DNA of 64,000 nt, from assembly GCF_001905445.1 (NCBI RefSeq), contig NZ_LIVQ01000003.1, positions 621,445 to 685,444 of the forward strand, read 5' to 3'. Positions 1 to 8,408 of this stretch are shown in pieces (positions within the stretch are counted from its first letter, which is position 1; every line of letters begins with the position of its first letter). A program made the position numbers and the translations under genes. The notes beneath the pieces are model-generated. The model did not search any database. It was not told where the DNA came from and saw only the letters and a program-made list of their open reading frames with translations. This stretch comes from Streptomyces sp. CB00455 (GTDB lineage Bacteria > Actinomycetota > Actinomycetes > Streptomycetales > Streptomycetaceae).

Positions 1-2
1 CC

Positions 3-338
3 AACCCGGACAAGCTGCAGATGAGCCAGTTCGACGACGTCCAGGGCATGCAGACGGCGCTGCAGCCGCTCCTGCCGGGCGTCGAGGTGGAAAGCATCGT
101 CGGCTGGGACTGGGCCACCGACCCGCAAGCGCTCGGCACCTGGTGCATCTTCAGGCCCGGACAGCTGGCGAAGGTGCTGCCGGACCTGCGCACCACCGAA
201 GGCCGGCTGTTCTTCGCGGGCGCCGACTCCGCGAGCGTATGGCGCGGCTTCATCGACGGGGCAATCGAGAGCGGCTACCGCTCCGCCCGCGACATCGACA
301 GCTATCTGAGCGGCGGCGGGACCGCGGCTCGGAGCTGA
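3..338 (+). CDS. Flavin monoamine oxidase family protein, C-terminal part
   Basis: The open frame runs in from the left edge, so only about the last 111 codons are present. The residues before the stop contain SVWRGFIDGAIESGYRSA, which resembles the C-terminal FAD-contacting segment of flavin amine oxidases (Gly-rich turn, then GAxxSG), preceded by a beta strand ending in FFAGAD. Family members oxidise amines or polyamines with FAD and O2. The substrate cannot be told from this fragment. The internal ATG at 21 is not a natural start because the frame is open and coding-like before it. Confidence 0.8.
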   Translation, partial: NPDKLQMSQFDDVQGMQTALQPLLPGVEVESIVGWDWATDPQALGTWCIFRPGQLAKVLPDLRTTEGRLFFAGADSASVWRGFIDGAIESGYRSARDIDSYLSGGGTAARS

Positions 339-371
339 GACGGCGGATCGACCCGGGGCCCCAGAGCGGGG

Positions 372-926
372 TCAGCGGGCAGCGGGCGGGGTGTCATCGC
401 CGCCGGCTGTCGGCTGGTCCCGTTTTCGCCTGCCTTCCTGGACCGCGTGCACCATGAGCCGGACGGCCACGCCGACCAGCAGGAGATTGACCGTCATCTG
501 CCCCGTGATGAGCAGCCGGGCCGGCTGGCTGCGCGCGGTGATGTCGCCGAACCCGACCGTGCTGAACACGGTCATGGCGAAGTACAGCGCGTCGGTGCGC
601 GACAGTGCTTCGCTGAAGCTGTCCGAGGCGCTGTGCTCCATGAGCCAGTAGGCCGTCGCGAACATCAGCACGACGAGCGGACCGGTCACCGCCAGCGCCT
701 CGACGGCCCGGAGCCCCGGATACGGGGAGCGCGTGATCTGGCGGATCTGCCAGGCCAGGAACAGCGCCACCACCGCGATGCCTCCGGCAAGCGCGAGGGC
801 CGTAGTCGCGGTGAAGACGGAATCCAAGGGCAGCAGGAAGTAGCCGGCCACGAGGACCCCCGCGGACACCAGCGCACGCACAGAGGCGAACAGCACGTGA
901 AGGCGAGCACTACCCGTACTGCTCAA
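372..926 (-). CDS. Two-pore-helix-type potassium channel (Ion_trans_2)
   Basis: A 184-residue membrane protein with hydrophobic segments at about 10-32, 40-60, 78-96 and 138-160. Between the last two lies the pore loop with the selectivity filter TVGFGD at residues 123-128, the K+ channel signature. The C-terminus is short and charged, with no RCK/TrkA ligand-binding domain, so gating must come from elsewhere. It is convergent with the amine oxidase gene and divergent from the ClC gene. Passive K+ conductance is inferred from the filter alone. Confidence 0.85.
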   Translation of the reverse strand: MSSTGSARLHVLFASVRALVSAGVLVAGYFLLPLDSVFTATTALALAGGIAVVALFLAWQIRQITRSPYPGLRAVEALAVTGPLVVLMFATAYWLMEHSASDSFSEALSRTDALYFAMTVFSTVGFGDITARSQPARLLITGQMTVNLLLVGVAVRLMVHAVQEGRRKRDQPTAGGDDTPPAAR

Positions 927-1418
927 GTTCCTCCGCCGATCGCCCCTGGCGCGCTGACCGCCCTCTGCCGGGCCTGTCTCAGTACAAACCTGCCGGGTAA
1001 CCCTGTTGCCCGCGCGGCAGGCGCACCACAGGGGTCACCGGCATGGCGGCGCCGCTGTATCCCCTACGGGCTGGGCCGAGCGTACGGTGCCTCGCGCGCC
1101 GGCAGGCCGACAGGCACGCGTGCCGGAGGCTGAAGCGGCCAGGAGGGGGAACGTGGCCGCTCCTGACCTTGGCGTGGGGGCGCCCGCTGACCGGCACGGG
1201 CCGTGAACCGGCATAGCGGATCGCCCCAGCGGCCCGGACGCTGCCCTGCCACACGCCTTCCAGCGGCGAAGACCGCCGGCCAGGCGGATCATCGAGACGA
1301 GGGGCGCTCGACCGCCCAGGCGGCGCAATCCGGCCGGCGCAACGGGGGCGCCGTAAGCGCGGCACCTGGCGTGGCTGCCCGAAGGGGTCGCGGCCATGGG
1401 CTAAGGAGAGGGATTTCC
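927..1418. other. Intergenic region between the K+ channel and ClC genes
   Basis: This 490-bp gap separates two divergent genes and should hold both promoters. Open frames on both strands have poor third-position GC bias and resemble no family I know. The only clear signal is a Shine-Dalgarno sequence at 1403-1411 serving the ClC start. Confidence 0.4.
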
Positions 1419-2810
1419 ATGACGGAGCCGAGTCCTCAACCCGTTGACGGTCCCAGCAGTCAGCCTCGGGAGGCGGACCGGTTGCGTGAGCTCCTCCGCT
1501 CTCCCGACTACCTCAGGGTCCTCGTCTACTCAGCCCTCATCGGCATTCCGGTGTCGCTGGTCGCGTTCTGGTTCCTCGTCGCACTCCACGAAGTGCAACA
1601 CGTCCTGTGGGCGGAGATTCCGCACCATCTGGGCTGGGACACGGCCCCATGGTGGTGGCCGCTGCCCCTGCTGCTGATCGCCGGCGTGCTCGTCGGCCTG
1701 ATCGCCACCCGCATGACCGGTGGAGGCGGCCACATACCCGCAGGCGGCCTGCACGCCGGCGCGATGCCCCCGGCCGCGCTGCCGGGCGTGGTACTCGCCG
1801 CGGCCGCGAGCCTGCCGCTGGGCGCGGTCCTGGGACCTGAGGCACCGCTGATCGCTCTGGGCGGCGGCCTGGCCCTGCTCTTCCGGCGCCTCACACGGAT
1901 AGCGGGTACCCCGCAAGCCACCGCGCTGCTGGGCGCGGCAGGTGCGGCAGCCGCCATCGCGGCGATCTTCGGCAATCCGCTGATCGCCGCTGTACTCCTC
2001 ATCGAGGTGGCGGGGATCGGCGGCCCCCAGCTCTTCGCCCTCATGCTCCCCGCCCTGCTCTCCAGCGGAATCGGGAGCCTGGTCTTCACCGGCATCGGCC
2101 ACTGGACCGGCCTGGAAACCGGCAGTCTCAACCTCACGCTGCCCACGCCCCTGCCCCACCTGGACCCGGCGGACGTGCTCTGGACGATACTCATCGGCTT
2201 CGTCCTCGCCGTGCTCCTGAACCCGGTCCTGGAGGTGGGCCGACGGGTCGCGGCGTTCGTCTCCGGCGGGGTGCTGCCCCGCACCGTGTTGTGCGCGCTG
2301 GGTGCTGCGGCCTGCGCCGCCGTCTATGCCCTGATCACCGGCCGCCCGCCCGCAGACGTGGCCCTGTCGGGCCAGGCCACTCTCGGTGAGCTGGCCGCCG
2401 ACCCGCACGCCTGGGGCGTCGGTGCGCTGATCGCCGTCCTGATCCTCAAGACGACCGCCTATGCCCTCTGCCTGGGCAGCCTGCGCGGCGGCGCCATCTT
2501 CCCCGCCGTCTTTCTCGGAGCGGCGGCGGGAGTGCTCCTGGCTCCCCTGCCCGGCCTGGGCGCCGTCCCAGCGATGGCGGCAGGCATGGCCGCGTCCACC
2601 GCCGCCATCATGCGGCTACCGGTCAGCAGCGTCGTCCTCGTGGTGCTGCTGCTCGGCAGCTCCGCCATGATTCCCCTCGCCATCCTCGCGGCCGTGATCT
2701 CCTTCGCCGTGACCGAACTACTCCCCGCCGGCAGCACACTGTCACCCGCCCCGGCCGCCGAGGAGCGGGCCGCGGACACCGGCGGCCCCACAGCAGCCGG
2801 CACACCCTGA
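1419..2810 (+). CDS. ClC-family chloride channel/transporter
   Basis: A 463-residue polytopic protein. The ATG at 1419 follows an AAGGAGAGGG ribosome-binding site by about 8 nt; the frame is open to 1203 but the upstream part is not coding-like. ClC signatures are visible: GGGGHIPAG near residue 101 (a variant of GSGIP), LGAVLGPEAPLIALGG at about 134-149 (the GxExP motif whose Glu is the gating/proton residue), and GGAIFPA near residue 355 (GxFxP). There is no C-terminal CBS pair. The tail is a short Pro/Ala-rich stretch. Whether it is a channel or a Cl-/H+ antiporter cannot be decided here. The ZIP-like gene follows 35 bp downstream and may be co-transcribed. Confidence 0.88.
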   Translation: MTEPSPQPVDGPSSQPREADRLRELLRSPDYLRVLVYSALIGIPVSLVAFWFLVALHEVQHVLWAEIPHHLGWDTAPWWWPLPLLLIAGVLVGLIATRMTGGGGHIPAGGLHAGAMPPAALPGVVLAAAASLPLGAVLGPEAPLIALGGGLALLFRRLTRIAGTPQATALLGAAGAAAAIAAIFGNPLIAAVLLIEVAGIGGPQLFALMLPALLSSGIGSLVFTGIGHWTGLETGSLNLTLPTPLPHLDPADVLWTILIGFVLAVLLNPVLEVGRRVAAFVSGGVLPRTVLCALGAAACAAVYALITGRPPADVALSGQATLGELAADPHAWGVGALIAVLILKTTAYALCLGSLRGGAIFPAVFLGAAAGVLLAPLPGLGAVPAMAAGMAASTAAIMRLPVSSVVLVVLLLGSSAMIPLAILAAVISFAVTELLPAGSTLSPAPAAEERAADTGGPTAAGTP

Positions 2811-2845
2811 CGAGAGCTTCGCTCCACGAATGATCGAAGGTGGCC

Positions 2846-3541
2846 ATGAACGTACTGATCGCCGCACTGTGGGGAGCGGCAGGATCCGTCTCGCTGGTCA
2901 TCGGCGCCTGGGTGGCCGTGCACCGCAGGCCGCCCCGGCACCGGGTCGGGCTGGTGATGGGCTTCGGATCCGGCGCGCTGATCGCCGCGCTGGCCTACGA
3001 GCTGGTCCCCCCGGGCCACGAGCCCAGCGTGTGGACGTTCATCGCCCTGGCCGCCGGAGCCCTGGTGTTCTTCTTCGTAGACCGAGCCGCCTCGGGCTCT
3101 TCCAAGGGCTCGGCGGACCGGTCGATCGTCGTCGGTGCGCTGCTCGACGGAATTCCGGAATCGCTCGTCCTGGGCATGGGGGTCGCAGCCGGCGGGCACG
3201 TCAGCATCGCCTTCCTGGCCGCCGTCTTCATCTCCAACATGCCCGAGAGCCTCGGCGCGACCTCGGGCATGCTCGCCGCGGGACAAACACCTCGGCAGAC
3301 CTACAGGACATGGTGGGCCCTGGTCGCGGTGGCAGCAGCGAGCGCCGCAGCCGGATACGGGATCGTGCAACTGCTGCCCGGGGCCGACGGACGCTACGCA
3401 CAGGCCTTTGCTGCCGGGTCGGTCCTGGCCATGCTCGCCAACTCGATGATGCCCGAAGCGTTCGAGCGCGGCGGCAAGGCGACCGGCCTGCTGACCGTGC
3501 TGGGCTTCGCCGTCGCCGGCGCCCTGTCCACCCTCGAATAG
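2846..3541 (+). CDS. ZIP-family metal transporter
   Basis: A 231-residue protein with about seven to eight hydrophobic helices and a low-complexity charged loop around 75-95. Helix 4 carries DGIPESLVLG and helix 5 carries SNMPESLGA, corresponding to the two metal-site motifs of ZIP transporters (usually HNxPEG and similar). The canonical His is replaced by Asp in the first motif and Ser in the second, so metal choice may differ from classical zinc ZIPs. ATG 2846 lies 5 nt after GAAGG (2836-2840); the in-frame GTG at 2840 overlaps that site and is less likely. It follows the ClC gene closely. Confidence 0.8.
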   Translation: MNVLIAALWGAAGSVSLVIGAWVAVHRRPPRHRVGLVMGFGSGALIAALAYELVPPGHEPSVWTFIALAAGALVFFFVDRAASGSSKGSADRSIVVGALLDGIPESLVLGMGVAAGGHVSIAFLAAVFISNMPESLGATSGMLAAGQTPRQTYRTWWALVAVAAASAAAGYGIVQLLPGADGRYAQAFAAGSVLAMLANSMMPEAFERGGKATGLLTVLGFAVAGALSTLE

Positions 3542-4015
3542 CCACTCCGGCACCAAGCCCCGACGCAGAGGCACGAGGCTTTCCCGGGGGACTCAACCGC
3601 TCATGGCGGGCCCCACACCACGGCCGTCCACGGGCTTGTCACACCGGGCCGGCTGCAGATGACCTCGCACTCGGAGCCCTCGACGACTTCACTCCCACGG
3701 TCCCGAATTGGCGAGCAGGGCGAGAGCTGAAATGACCAGGAGCACGGGGTACTGCAATGTGGCCGCGACGCCCACCATGCCCAGGGCCATGAGCGCGGCG
3801 AGCCATCCGGGAGCGATGGCCGTATCCGCCTGGGCCGGCACACCCGAGCACGCACCGAAGACACCGGACGAAAACCCCTCAAAACGGACGGGAGTTCGTC
3901 CCCCGGCGCGTCCCCTGGAGTAGCAGAACAGGTCCCCGTGAGATGTGGAGTCCAGATTCAGAACGGACCGGGATCGCGAACATGCAGGTCAGAACGTTTC
4001 TGCTCCATCAAGCGG
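3542..4015. other. Gene-poor gap between the ZIP gene and the tRNA cluster
   Basis: About 470 bp with no complete gene. The only coding-like stretch is a short minus-strand hydrophobic fragment, listed separately. No terminator with a clear U-tract is visible after the ZIP gene. Confidence 0.4.
3689..3895 (-). pseudogene. Possible remnant of a membrane protein gene
   Basis: On the minus strand an open frame ends at a TGA (3689-3691) and encodes two adjacent hydrophobic segments, GWLAALMALGMVGVAA and YPVLLVISALALLAN, ending in NSGPWE. There is no good start or ribosome-binding site, and upstream the frame becomes Arg/Pro-rich. It looks like the tail of a decayed membrane protein. I cannot name the family, and it could be chance hydrophobicity. 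Confidence 0.25.
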
Positions 4016-4092
4016 TGGTGGGGCGGGTGGGACTCGAACCCACGGCCGACGGATTATGAGTCCGCTGCTCTAACCGGCTGAGCTACCGCCCC
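4016..4092 (-). tRNA. tRNA with CAT anticodon (elongator Met or Ile2)
   Basis: Folds as a full cloverleaf on the minus strand: acceptor GGGGCGG/CCGCCCC, D-arm GCTC/GAGC, anticodon stem GCGGA/TCCGT with loop CTCATAA, T-stem GTGGG/CCCAC with TTCGAGT, and an encoded CCA (4016-4018). It lacks the initiator features (mismatched first pair, three G-C pairs in the anticodon stem). A CAT anticodon can be elongator Met or the lysidine-modified Ile2, and I cannot separate these safely by eye. Confidence 0.9.
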
Positions 4093-4234
4093 TTCACGGC
4101 GTGGCGCGTACATGTGTGCGCGCCGTCTGCCGCAGCATAGCCGCTCATACGATCTCCTGCCTCGGATGCCTCGCATGATCGGCTTCGCCTGGGAGAGAGA
4201 CCGCGCCGAGGGCTGCCCGGTTCCCGGACGGGGC

Positions 4235-4264
4235 AAAAAAAGAGGACCCCACCAGGGGTCCTCT
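4235..4264 (-). terminator. Rho-independent terminator after the leftward tRNA-Asn genes
   Basis: Reading the minus strand, AGAGGACCCC pairs perfectly with GGGGTCCTCT (10-bp stem, 4-nt loop) and is followed directly by seven T. It sits 9 bp downstream of the leftward tRNA-Asn pair and before the CAT tRNA, so the CAT tRNA may need its own promoter. Confidence 0.85.
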
Positions 4265-4272
4265 TCTTCTTG

Positions 4273-4345
4273 CTCCCCCGGCTGGACTCGAACCAGCAAC
4301 CCTCCGGTTAACAGCCGAATGCTCTGCCAATTGAGCTACAGGGGA
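4273..4345 (-). tRNA. tRNA-Asn (GTT), copy 1
   Basis: Cloverleaf on the minus strand: acceptor TCCCCTG/CGGGGGA, D-arm GCTC/GAGC, anticodon stem TTCGG/CCGGA around CTGTTAA (anticodon GTT), T-stem GCTGG/CCAGC. No CCA is encoded. It lies 5 bp from a second, nearly identical tRNA-Asn and shares its leftward transcription. Confidence 0.95.
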
Positions 4346-4350
4346 CCGCG

Positions 4351-4423
4351 CTCCCCCGACTGGACTCGAACCAGTAACCTGCCGGTTAACAGCCGGCTGC
4401 TCTGCCAATTGAGCTACAGGGGA
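4351..4423 (-). tRNA. tRNA-Asn (GTT), copy 2
   Basis: Same length and acceptor as copy 1. The anticodon stem is GCCGG/CCGGC and the T-stem ACTGG/CCAGT; the differences from copy 1 keep pairing, so both copies look functional. No CCA is encoded. It is the promoter-proximal member of the leftward pair. Confidence 0.95.
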
Positions 4424-4568
4424 TTGCTGCGGTGCATCGAACAGCCCACCTCCGGCATGGCCGGGGGGCGAGCGCCCGCTGCGAGTCATAGATTAGCGCA
4501 AGCAGGGGGGTGCTCCGCCAATCGGTATCGCCAGCCGGCCGGGCACCACACGACGAAGGGTGACAGGC

Positions 4569-4871
4569 ATGCGGTACAAGGTCACGTTCGTGGTCGGACT
4601 GGCCCTCGGGTACGTGCTCGGGACCCGGGCCGGACGCGAACGCTACGAACAGCTGAAGAAGTCCGCGCGGGAGGTCTCGCAGAACCCGGCGGTGCGCAAT
4701 GCCGCCGAGAGCGCCGCCCAGACGGGGCGCCAGTACGCGGGGAAGGCCTACGCCGCGGTGAGCGAGAAGGTCGGCGACGCCATGCCGGAATCCGTGGCCG
4801 GACGGGTACGGGGACTGCGCGGCCGGCGCGGCGGCTCCGGTGAGGACGAGTGGGGCACGAGCAACACCTGA
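4569..4871 (+). CDS. YtxH-like small membrane-anchored protein
   Basis: A 100-residue protein: one N-terminal hydrophobic helix (YKVTFVVGLALGYVLGTRAG, residues 3-22) followed by an Ala/Glu/Gln-rich amphipathic helix to about 75 and a basic Gly/Arg tail. This is the architecture of YtxH-type proteins common in actinobacteria, sometimes misnamed protoporphyrinogen oxidase. No catalytic motif is present. ATG 4569 follows GAAGGG by 8 nt; an in-frame GTG at 4560 overlaps that site. The role is unknown. Its 3' end lies in a tandem duplication. Confidence 0.75.
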   Translation: MRYKVTFVVGLALGYVLGTRAGRERYEQLKKSAREVSQNPAVRNAAESAAQTGRQYAGKAYAAVSEKVGDAMPESVAGRVRGLRGRRGGSGEDEWGTSNT

Positions 4872-4955
4872 CGCCCGGGCCCGCCCCGCGCATCCCCGGG
4901 ACCTGAGCAACACCCGAGACCCGGGCCCCCGCACCACCGCCCATCCCCGGGACCT
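4859..4955 (+). repeat. Degenerate 46/51-bp tandem duplication
   Basis: The segment beginning GAGCAACACC and ending ATCCCCGGGACCT (4859-4904) is repeated with changes at 4905-4955. Copy 1 includes the last codons and stop of the YtxH-like gene, so copy 2 carries a second, untranslated version of that gene end. Confidence 0.6.
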
Positions 4956-4985
4956 GTCGCGTCCCGGGGTGCGCGGTGCGGCGGA

Positions 4986-5033
4986 GCCCGGCCGGTCTCC
5001 ACCGCCCGGCCGGGCGGTAGAGACCGGCCGGGC
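4986..5033. promoter_or_regulatory. 48-nt near-perfect palindrome before the sugar kinase gene
   Basis: GCCCGGCCGGTCTC (4986-4999) is the exact reverse complement of 5020-5033, and the interior ACCGCCCGG/CCGGGCGGT is also self-complementary, giving 24-bp arms with one mismatch. It ends 19 bp before the kinase ATG. It could terminate the upstream gene (no U-tract follows) or be an operator or RNA hairpin controlling the kinase. Confidence 0.6.
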
Positions 5034-5052
5034 TTCAGGCAGAATTCTCCGC

Positions 5053-6501
5053 ATGGGGATAGTCGCCGGGCTGGACAGCTCTTCCGCCTTCACTCGCATC
5101 GTCGTATGCGACACCGACACCGGTGCCGTGCTGCGCCAGGGGTACGCCCCGCATCCGCAGCCCACCGGGGAACCCGACGGCGCGAACCCCTACGAGACCG
5201 ATCCGCAGGCCTGGCTGCTCTCGCTCGGCGAGGCCGCCGGCGGCGGGCTCCTCGAAGGAGTCCAGGCCATCGGCGTGTCCGCGCAGCAGCACGGTCTGCT
5301 CCCGCTGGACGCGCAGGGCGGTCTCGTCCGCCCCGCCCTGGTCGGCAACGACAAGCGCGGGCAGGTCGCCGCCGCCGATCTCGTCGACGCCCTGGGCGGC
5401 CGGCAGGCGTGGTCCGAGGCGGTGGGCTCCGTCCCGCACGCCGCGCAGCCCGTCGCGAAGCTGGCCTGGCTGGCCCGCACCGAGCCCGAGGCCGCCCGCC
5501 GGGTCGCGGTGGTGATGTCCCCGCACGACTGGCTGGTCTGGCAGTTGCTGGGCCGCCCCGTCCGGCGGACCACCGACCGCGGTGGCGCCTCCGGCACCGG
5601 CTACTGGTCGGCGGCCACCGGCTCCTGGCGGCCCGACCTGGTCGAACTCGCGCTCGGGCACCGGGCGCTGCTGCCCGAGGTGCTCGGCCCGGCCGACGCC
5701 GCCGGCACCACCCCCGAGGGGTTGCTCATCTCGGCCGGCACGGGCGAGACCATGGCCGCCGCGCTCGGGCTGGGGCTGGGTCCGGGAGACGCCGTGGTGT
5801 CGCTCGGCGCCTCCGGTTCGGTGATGGCGGTGCACCACGAGGCGCTTTCGGAGCCGGGCGGCCTGATCACCTCGCTGGCCGACGCGGGAGGCATGCACCT
5901 GCCGGTCGTGAACACCTCCAACGCCGTACGGGCGCTGCGCGGCACCGCCGAGCTGCTGGGCACCGACCTGGAGGGGCTGTCCGAGCTGGCGCTGAAGTCG
6001 ACTCCGGGCGCGCACGGCCTGGTCCTGCTGCCCTACCTGGAAGGTGAGCGGACCCCGAACCTGCCGCACGCCGCCGGAACCCTGTCGGGGCTGCGCCGGG
6101 ACTCGATGAAGCCCGAGCACCTGGCCCGGGCTGCCTTCGAGGGCATGCTGTGCGGGCTGGTGGACGCGCTGGACGTGCTGCGCTCGCGCGGGGTGGAGAT
6201 CCGCCGGGTGTTCCTCCTGGGCGCGGCGGCCGAGCTGCCGGCCGTGCAGGCGGCGGCTCCGGGGCTGTTCGGGACGCAGATCGTCGTGCCGGCCCCGGCC
6301 GACTACGCGGCGCTGGGCGCGGCGCGCCAGGCGGCGTGGGCGCTCGGTGTGGCGCAGGGCACGCTGGCCCCGCACACGCCGCCGCTCTGGCCGGCTCCCG
6401 CGGCGCAGGTGTTCGAGCCGGGCGAGGAGTTCCCGGCCTGGCAGGCGGTCCGCCAGCAGTACGTCGCCACGCGCGAGGAGATCCACCCCGGCGCGTTCTA
6501 G
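5053..6501 (+). CDS. xylB: FGGY-family carbohydrate kinase, xylulokinase-like
   Basis: A 482-residue kinase of the ASKHA fold. The N-terminal phosphate-1 loop is GLDSSSAFTRIVV (residues 6-18), SAQQHGLLPLD follows near 80, and DRGGASGTGYW near 176 carries the likely catalytic Asp. The C-terminal half has the second phosphate loop (SLGASGSVM, about 255) and LLPYLEGERTPN near 330, typical of xylulokinases. Expected reaction: ATP-dependent phosphorylation of D-xylulose or a related ketose. ATG 5053 begins the conserved domain; the longer frame to 4840 overlaps the previous gene and is not coding-like. No sugar transporter lies next to it, so the substrate is inferred. Confidence 0.8.
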   Translation: MGIVAGLDSSSAFTRIVVCDTDTGAVLRQGYAPHPQPTGEPDGANPYETDPQAWLLSLGEAAGGGLLEGVQAIGVSAQQHGLLPLDAQGGLVRPALVGNDKRGQVAAADLVDALGGRQAWSEAVGSVPHAAQPVAKLAWLARTEPEAARRVAVVMSPHDWLVWQLLGRPVRRTTDRGGASGTGYWSAATGSWRPDLVELALGHRALLPEVLGPADAAGTTPEGLLISAGTGETMAAALGLGLGPGDAVVSLGASGSVMAVHHEALSEPGGLITSLADAGGMHLPVVNTSNAVRALRGTAELLGTDLEGLSELALKSTPGAHGLVLLPYLEGERTPNLPHAAGTLSGLRRDSMKPEHLARAAFEGMLCGLVDALDVLRSRGVEIRRVFLLGAAAELPAVQAAAPGLFGTQIVVPAPADYAALGAARQAAWALGVAQGTLAPHTPPLWPAPAAQVFEPGEEFPAWQAVRQQYVATREEIHPGAF

Positions 6502-6535
6502 CCGGGGGGTGTCGTGTCGACCGGGGCGGGTCGGC

Positions 6536-6553
6536 CCCGGGCGCGCGCCCGGG
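6536..6553. terminator. GC-only palindrome after the sugar kinase gene
   Basis: CCCGGGCGCGCGCCCGGG is an 18-nt perfect palindrome 35 bp after the kinase stop. It could form a terminator stem in a high-GC genome, but there is no U-tract. Confidence 0.35.
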
Positions 6554-6674
6554 TCCCGGGCCGTAGGGCGGCCTACGCCTTTTGACCGGCCTTTGCGAAA
6601 ACCGCTGGGGATCGGCCCCCCGGTTGGCCGAAGATGGGGTGAACCCCCTCGATCTTGCCGACCGGAGCCTGCGC

Positions 6675-8408
6675 GTGCTCATACGACTTCTGCGGACCCA
6701 TCTGGCTCCGTACCACAAACCGATCTCGGTGCTGGTGCTGCTGCAGCTGCTGCAGACCAGCGCGTCCCTGTACCTGCCCACCCTGAACGCCGACATCATC
6801 GACAACGGTGTCGTCAACGGTGACACCGGCTACATCCTGCGCTTCGGCGCGCTGATGCTGGGCGTCTCGCTCGTCCAGCTCGTCTGCAACGTCGGAGCCG
6901 TCTACTACGGAGCCCGGACGGCTGCGGCCCTCGGCCGGGACGTGCGCGCCGCCGTCTTCGACCGCGTGCAGAGCTTCTCCGCGCGCGAGCTGGGCCAGTT
7001 CGGCGCCCCGTCGCTGATCACCCGTACGACGAACGACGTCCAGCAGGTCCAGATGCTGGTCCTGATGACCTTCACCCTGATGGTCTCGGCGCCGATCATG
7101 TGCGTCGGCGGCATCGCCATGGCGCTGTCGCTCGACGTGAAGCTGTCGGGCGTCCTGCTCGCCGTGGTTCCCGTCCTGGGCATCGCGGTCGGCGCGATCG
7201 TCTACCGGACGCGTCCGCTGTTCCGTCAGATGCAGGTGCGTCTGGACACCGTGAACCGGGTGCTGCGCGAGCAGATCACCGGTAACCGCGTGATCCGCGC
7301 CTTCGTCCGTGACGACTACGAGAAGGACCGCTTCCGGGAGGCGAACGCGGACCTGACCGGCGTCTCGCTCGCCGCCGGCAAGCTCCTCGCGCTGATGTTC
7401 CCCACCGTCATCGTGGTCGTGAACATCTCCAGCGTGGCCGTCATCTGGTTCGGTGCGATGCGCATCGACAGCGGCGGCATGGAGATCGGCCAGCTGACGG
7501 CCTTCCTCGCCTACCTGATGCAGATCGTCATGGCCGTCATGATGGCCACCTTCATGTTCATGATGGTGCCGCGCGCCGAGGTGTGCGCCGAGCGTGTCCA
7601 GGAGGTCCTGGACACGCACACCAGCGTGGTGCCGCCCACCGATCCGGTGCGCGAACTCGCCCGGCGCGGGGAGCTGGAGCTGCGCGGCGCCGACTTCCGC
7701 TATCCGGGCGCCGAGGCGCCGGTGCTGCGCGGTGTGGACCTGCTGGCCCGCCCCGGCGAGACCACCGCGGTGATCGGTTCGACCGGAAGCGGCAAGTCCA
7801 CGCTGCTGGGCCTGGTGCCGCGGTTGTTCGACGCGACCGGCGGCCAGGTGCTGGTCGACGGGCAGGACGTACGCCGGCTCGACGCGGAGCTGCTGGCCAG
7901 GACGGTCGGCCTGGTCCCGCAGAAGCCGTACCTCTTCTCCGGGACCATCGCGTCCAACCTGCGCTACGGCCGCCCGGACGCGAGCGACGAAGAGCTGTGG
8001 AAGGCGCTGGAGGTGGCCCAGGCCAAGGGCTTCGTCTCCGCGCTGGAGGGTGGCCTGGAGGCCCCCGTCACGCAGGGCGGGACCAACGTGTCCGGTGGCC
8101 AGCGCCAGCGCCTGGCCATCGCCCGCACCCTGGTCCAGCGCCCGGAGATCTACCTGTTCGACGACTCCTTCTCGGCCCTGGACTACGCGACGGATGCGGC
8201 GCTGCGCGCGGCGCTGGCCCGCGAGACCGAGGACGCGACCGTGGTGATCGTCGCCCAGCGGGTCTCCACGATCCGCGACGCCGACCGGATCATCGTCCTG
8301 GACGAGGGCCAGGTCGTGGGAGAGGGGCGGCATCACGAACTGATGGCCGACAACGAGACCTACCGGGAGATCGTGCTCTCCCAGCTGACGGAGGCGGAGG
8401 CCGCATGA
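6675..8408 (+). CDS. ABC exporter half-transporter with degenerate ATP site
   Basis: A 577-residue fused permease-ATPase with six transmembrane helices (about 15-300) and a nucleotide-binding domain (about 340-577). Walker A is GSTGSGKST and the signature VSGGQRQR is intact. The Walker B segment ends FDDSFSALD, with Asp where the catalytic Glu normally sits, and the H-loop reads VAQRVST, with Gln for His. This is the degenerate half of a heterodimeric exporter. GTG 6675, 7 nt after GGAG, gives the usual family N-terminus (LIRLLRTHL); the ATG-like frame to 6582 is less likely. It overlaps its partner by 4 nt (ATGA). Substrate unknown; drugs or lipids are typical. Confidence 0.9.
   Translation: MLIRLLRTHLAPYHKPISVLVLLQLLQTSASLYLPTLNADIIDNGVVNGDTGYILRFGALMLGVSLVQLVCNVGAVYYGARTAAALGRDVRAAVFDRVQSFSARELGQFGAPSLITRTTNDVQQVQMLVLMTFTLMVSAPIMCVGGIAMALSLDVKLSGVLLAVVPVLGIAVGAIVYRTRPLFRQMQVRLDTVNRVLREQITGNRVIRAFVRDDYEKDRFREANADLTGVSLAAGKLLALMFPTVIVVVNISSVAVIWFGAMRIDSGGMEIGQLTAFLAYLMQIVMAVMMATFMFMMVPRAEVCAERVQEVLDTHTSVVPPTDPVRELARRGELELRGADFRYPGAEAPVLRGVDLLARPGETTAVIGSTGSGKSTLLGLVPRLFDATGGQVLVDGQDVRRLDAELLARTVGLVPQKPYLFSGTIASNLRYGRPDASDEELWKALEVAQAKGFVSALEGGLEAPVTQGGTNVSGGQRQRLAIARTLVQRPEIYLFDDSFSALDYATDAALRAALARETEDATVVIVAQRVSTIRDADRIIVLDEGQVVGEGRHHELMADNETYREIVLSQLTEAEAA

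Noticed and set aside
4016..4423. Integrative element attachment site at the tRNA cluster
   Set aside because: No integrase, no duplicated tRNA 3' end beyond the two full genes, and flanking genes look chromosomal.
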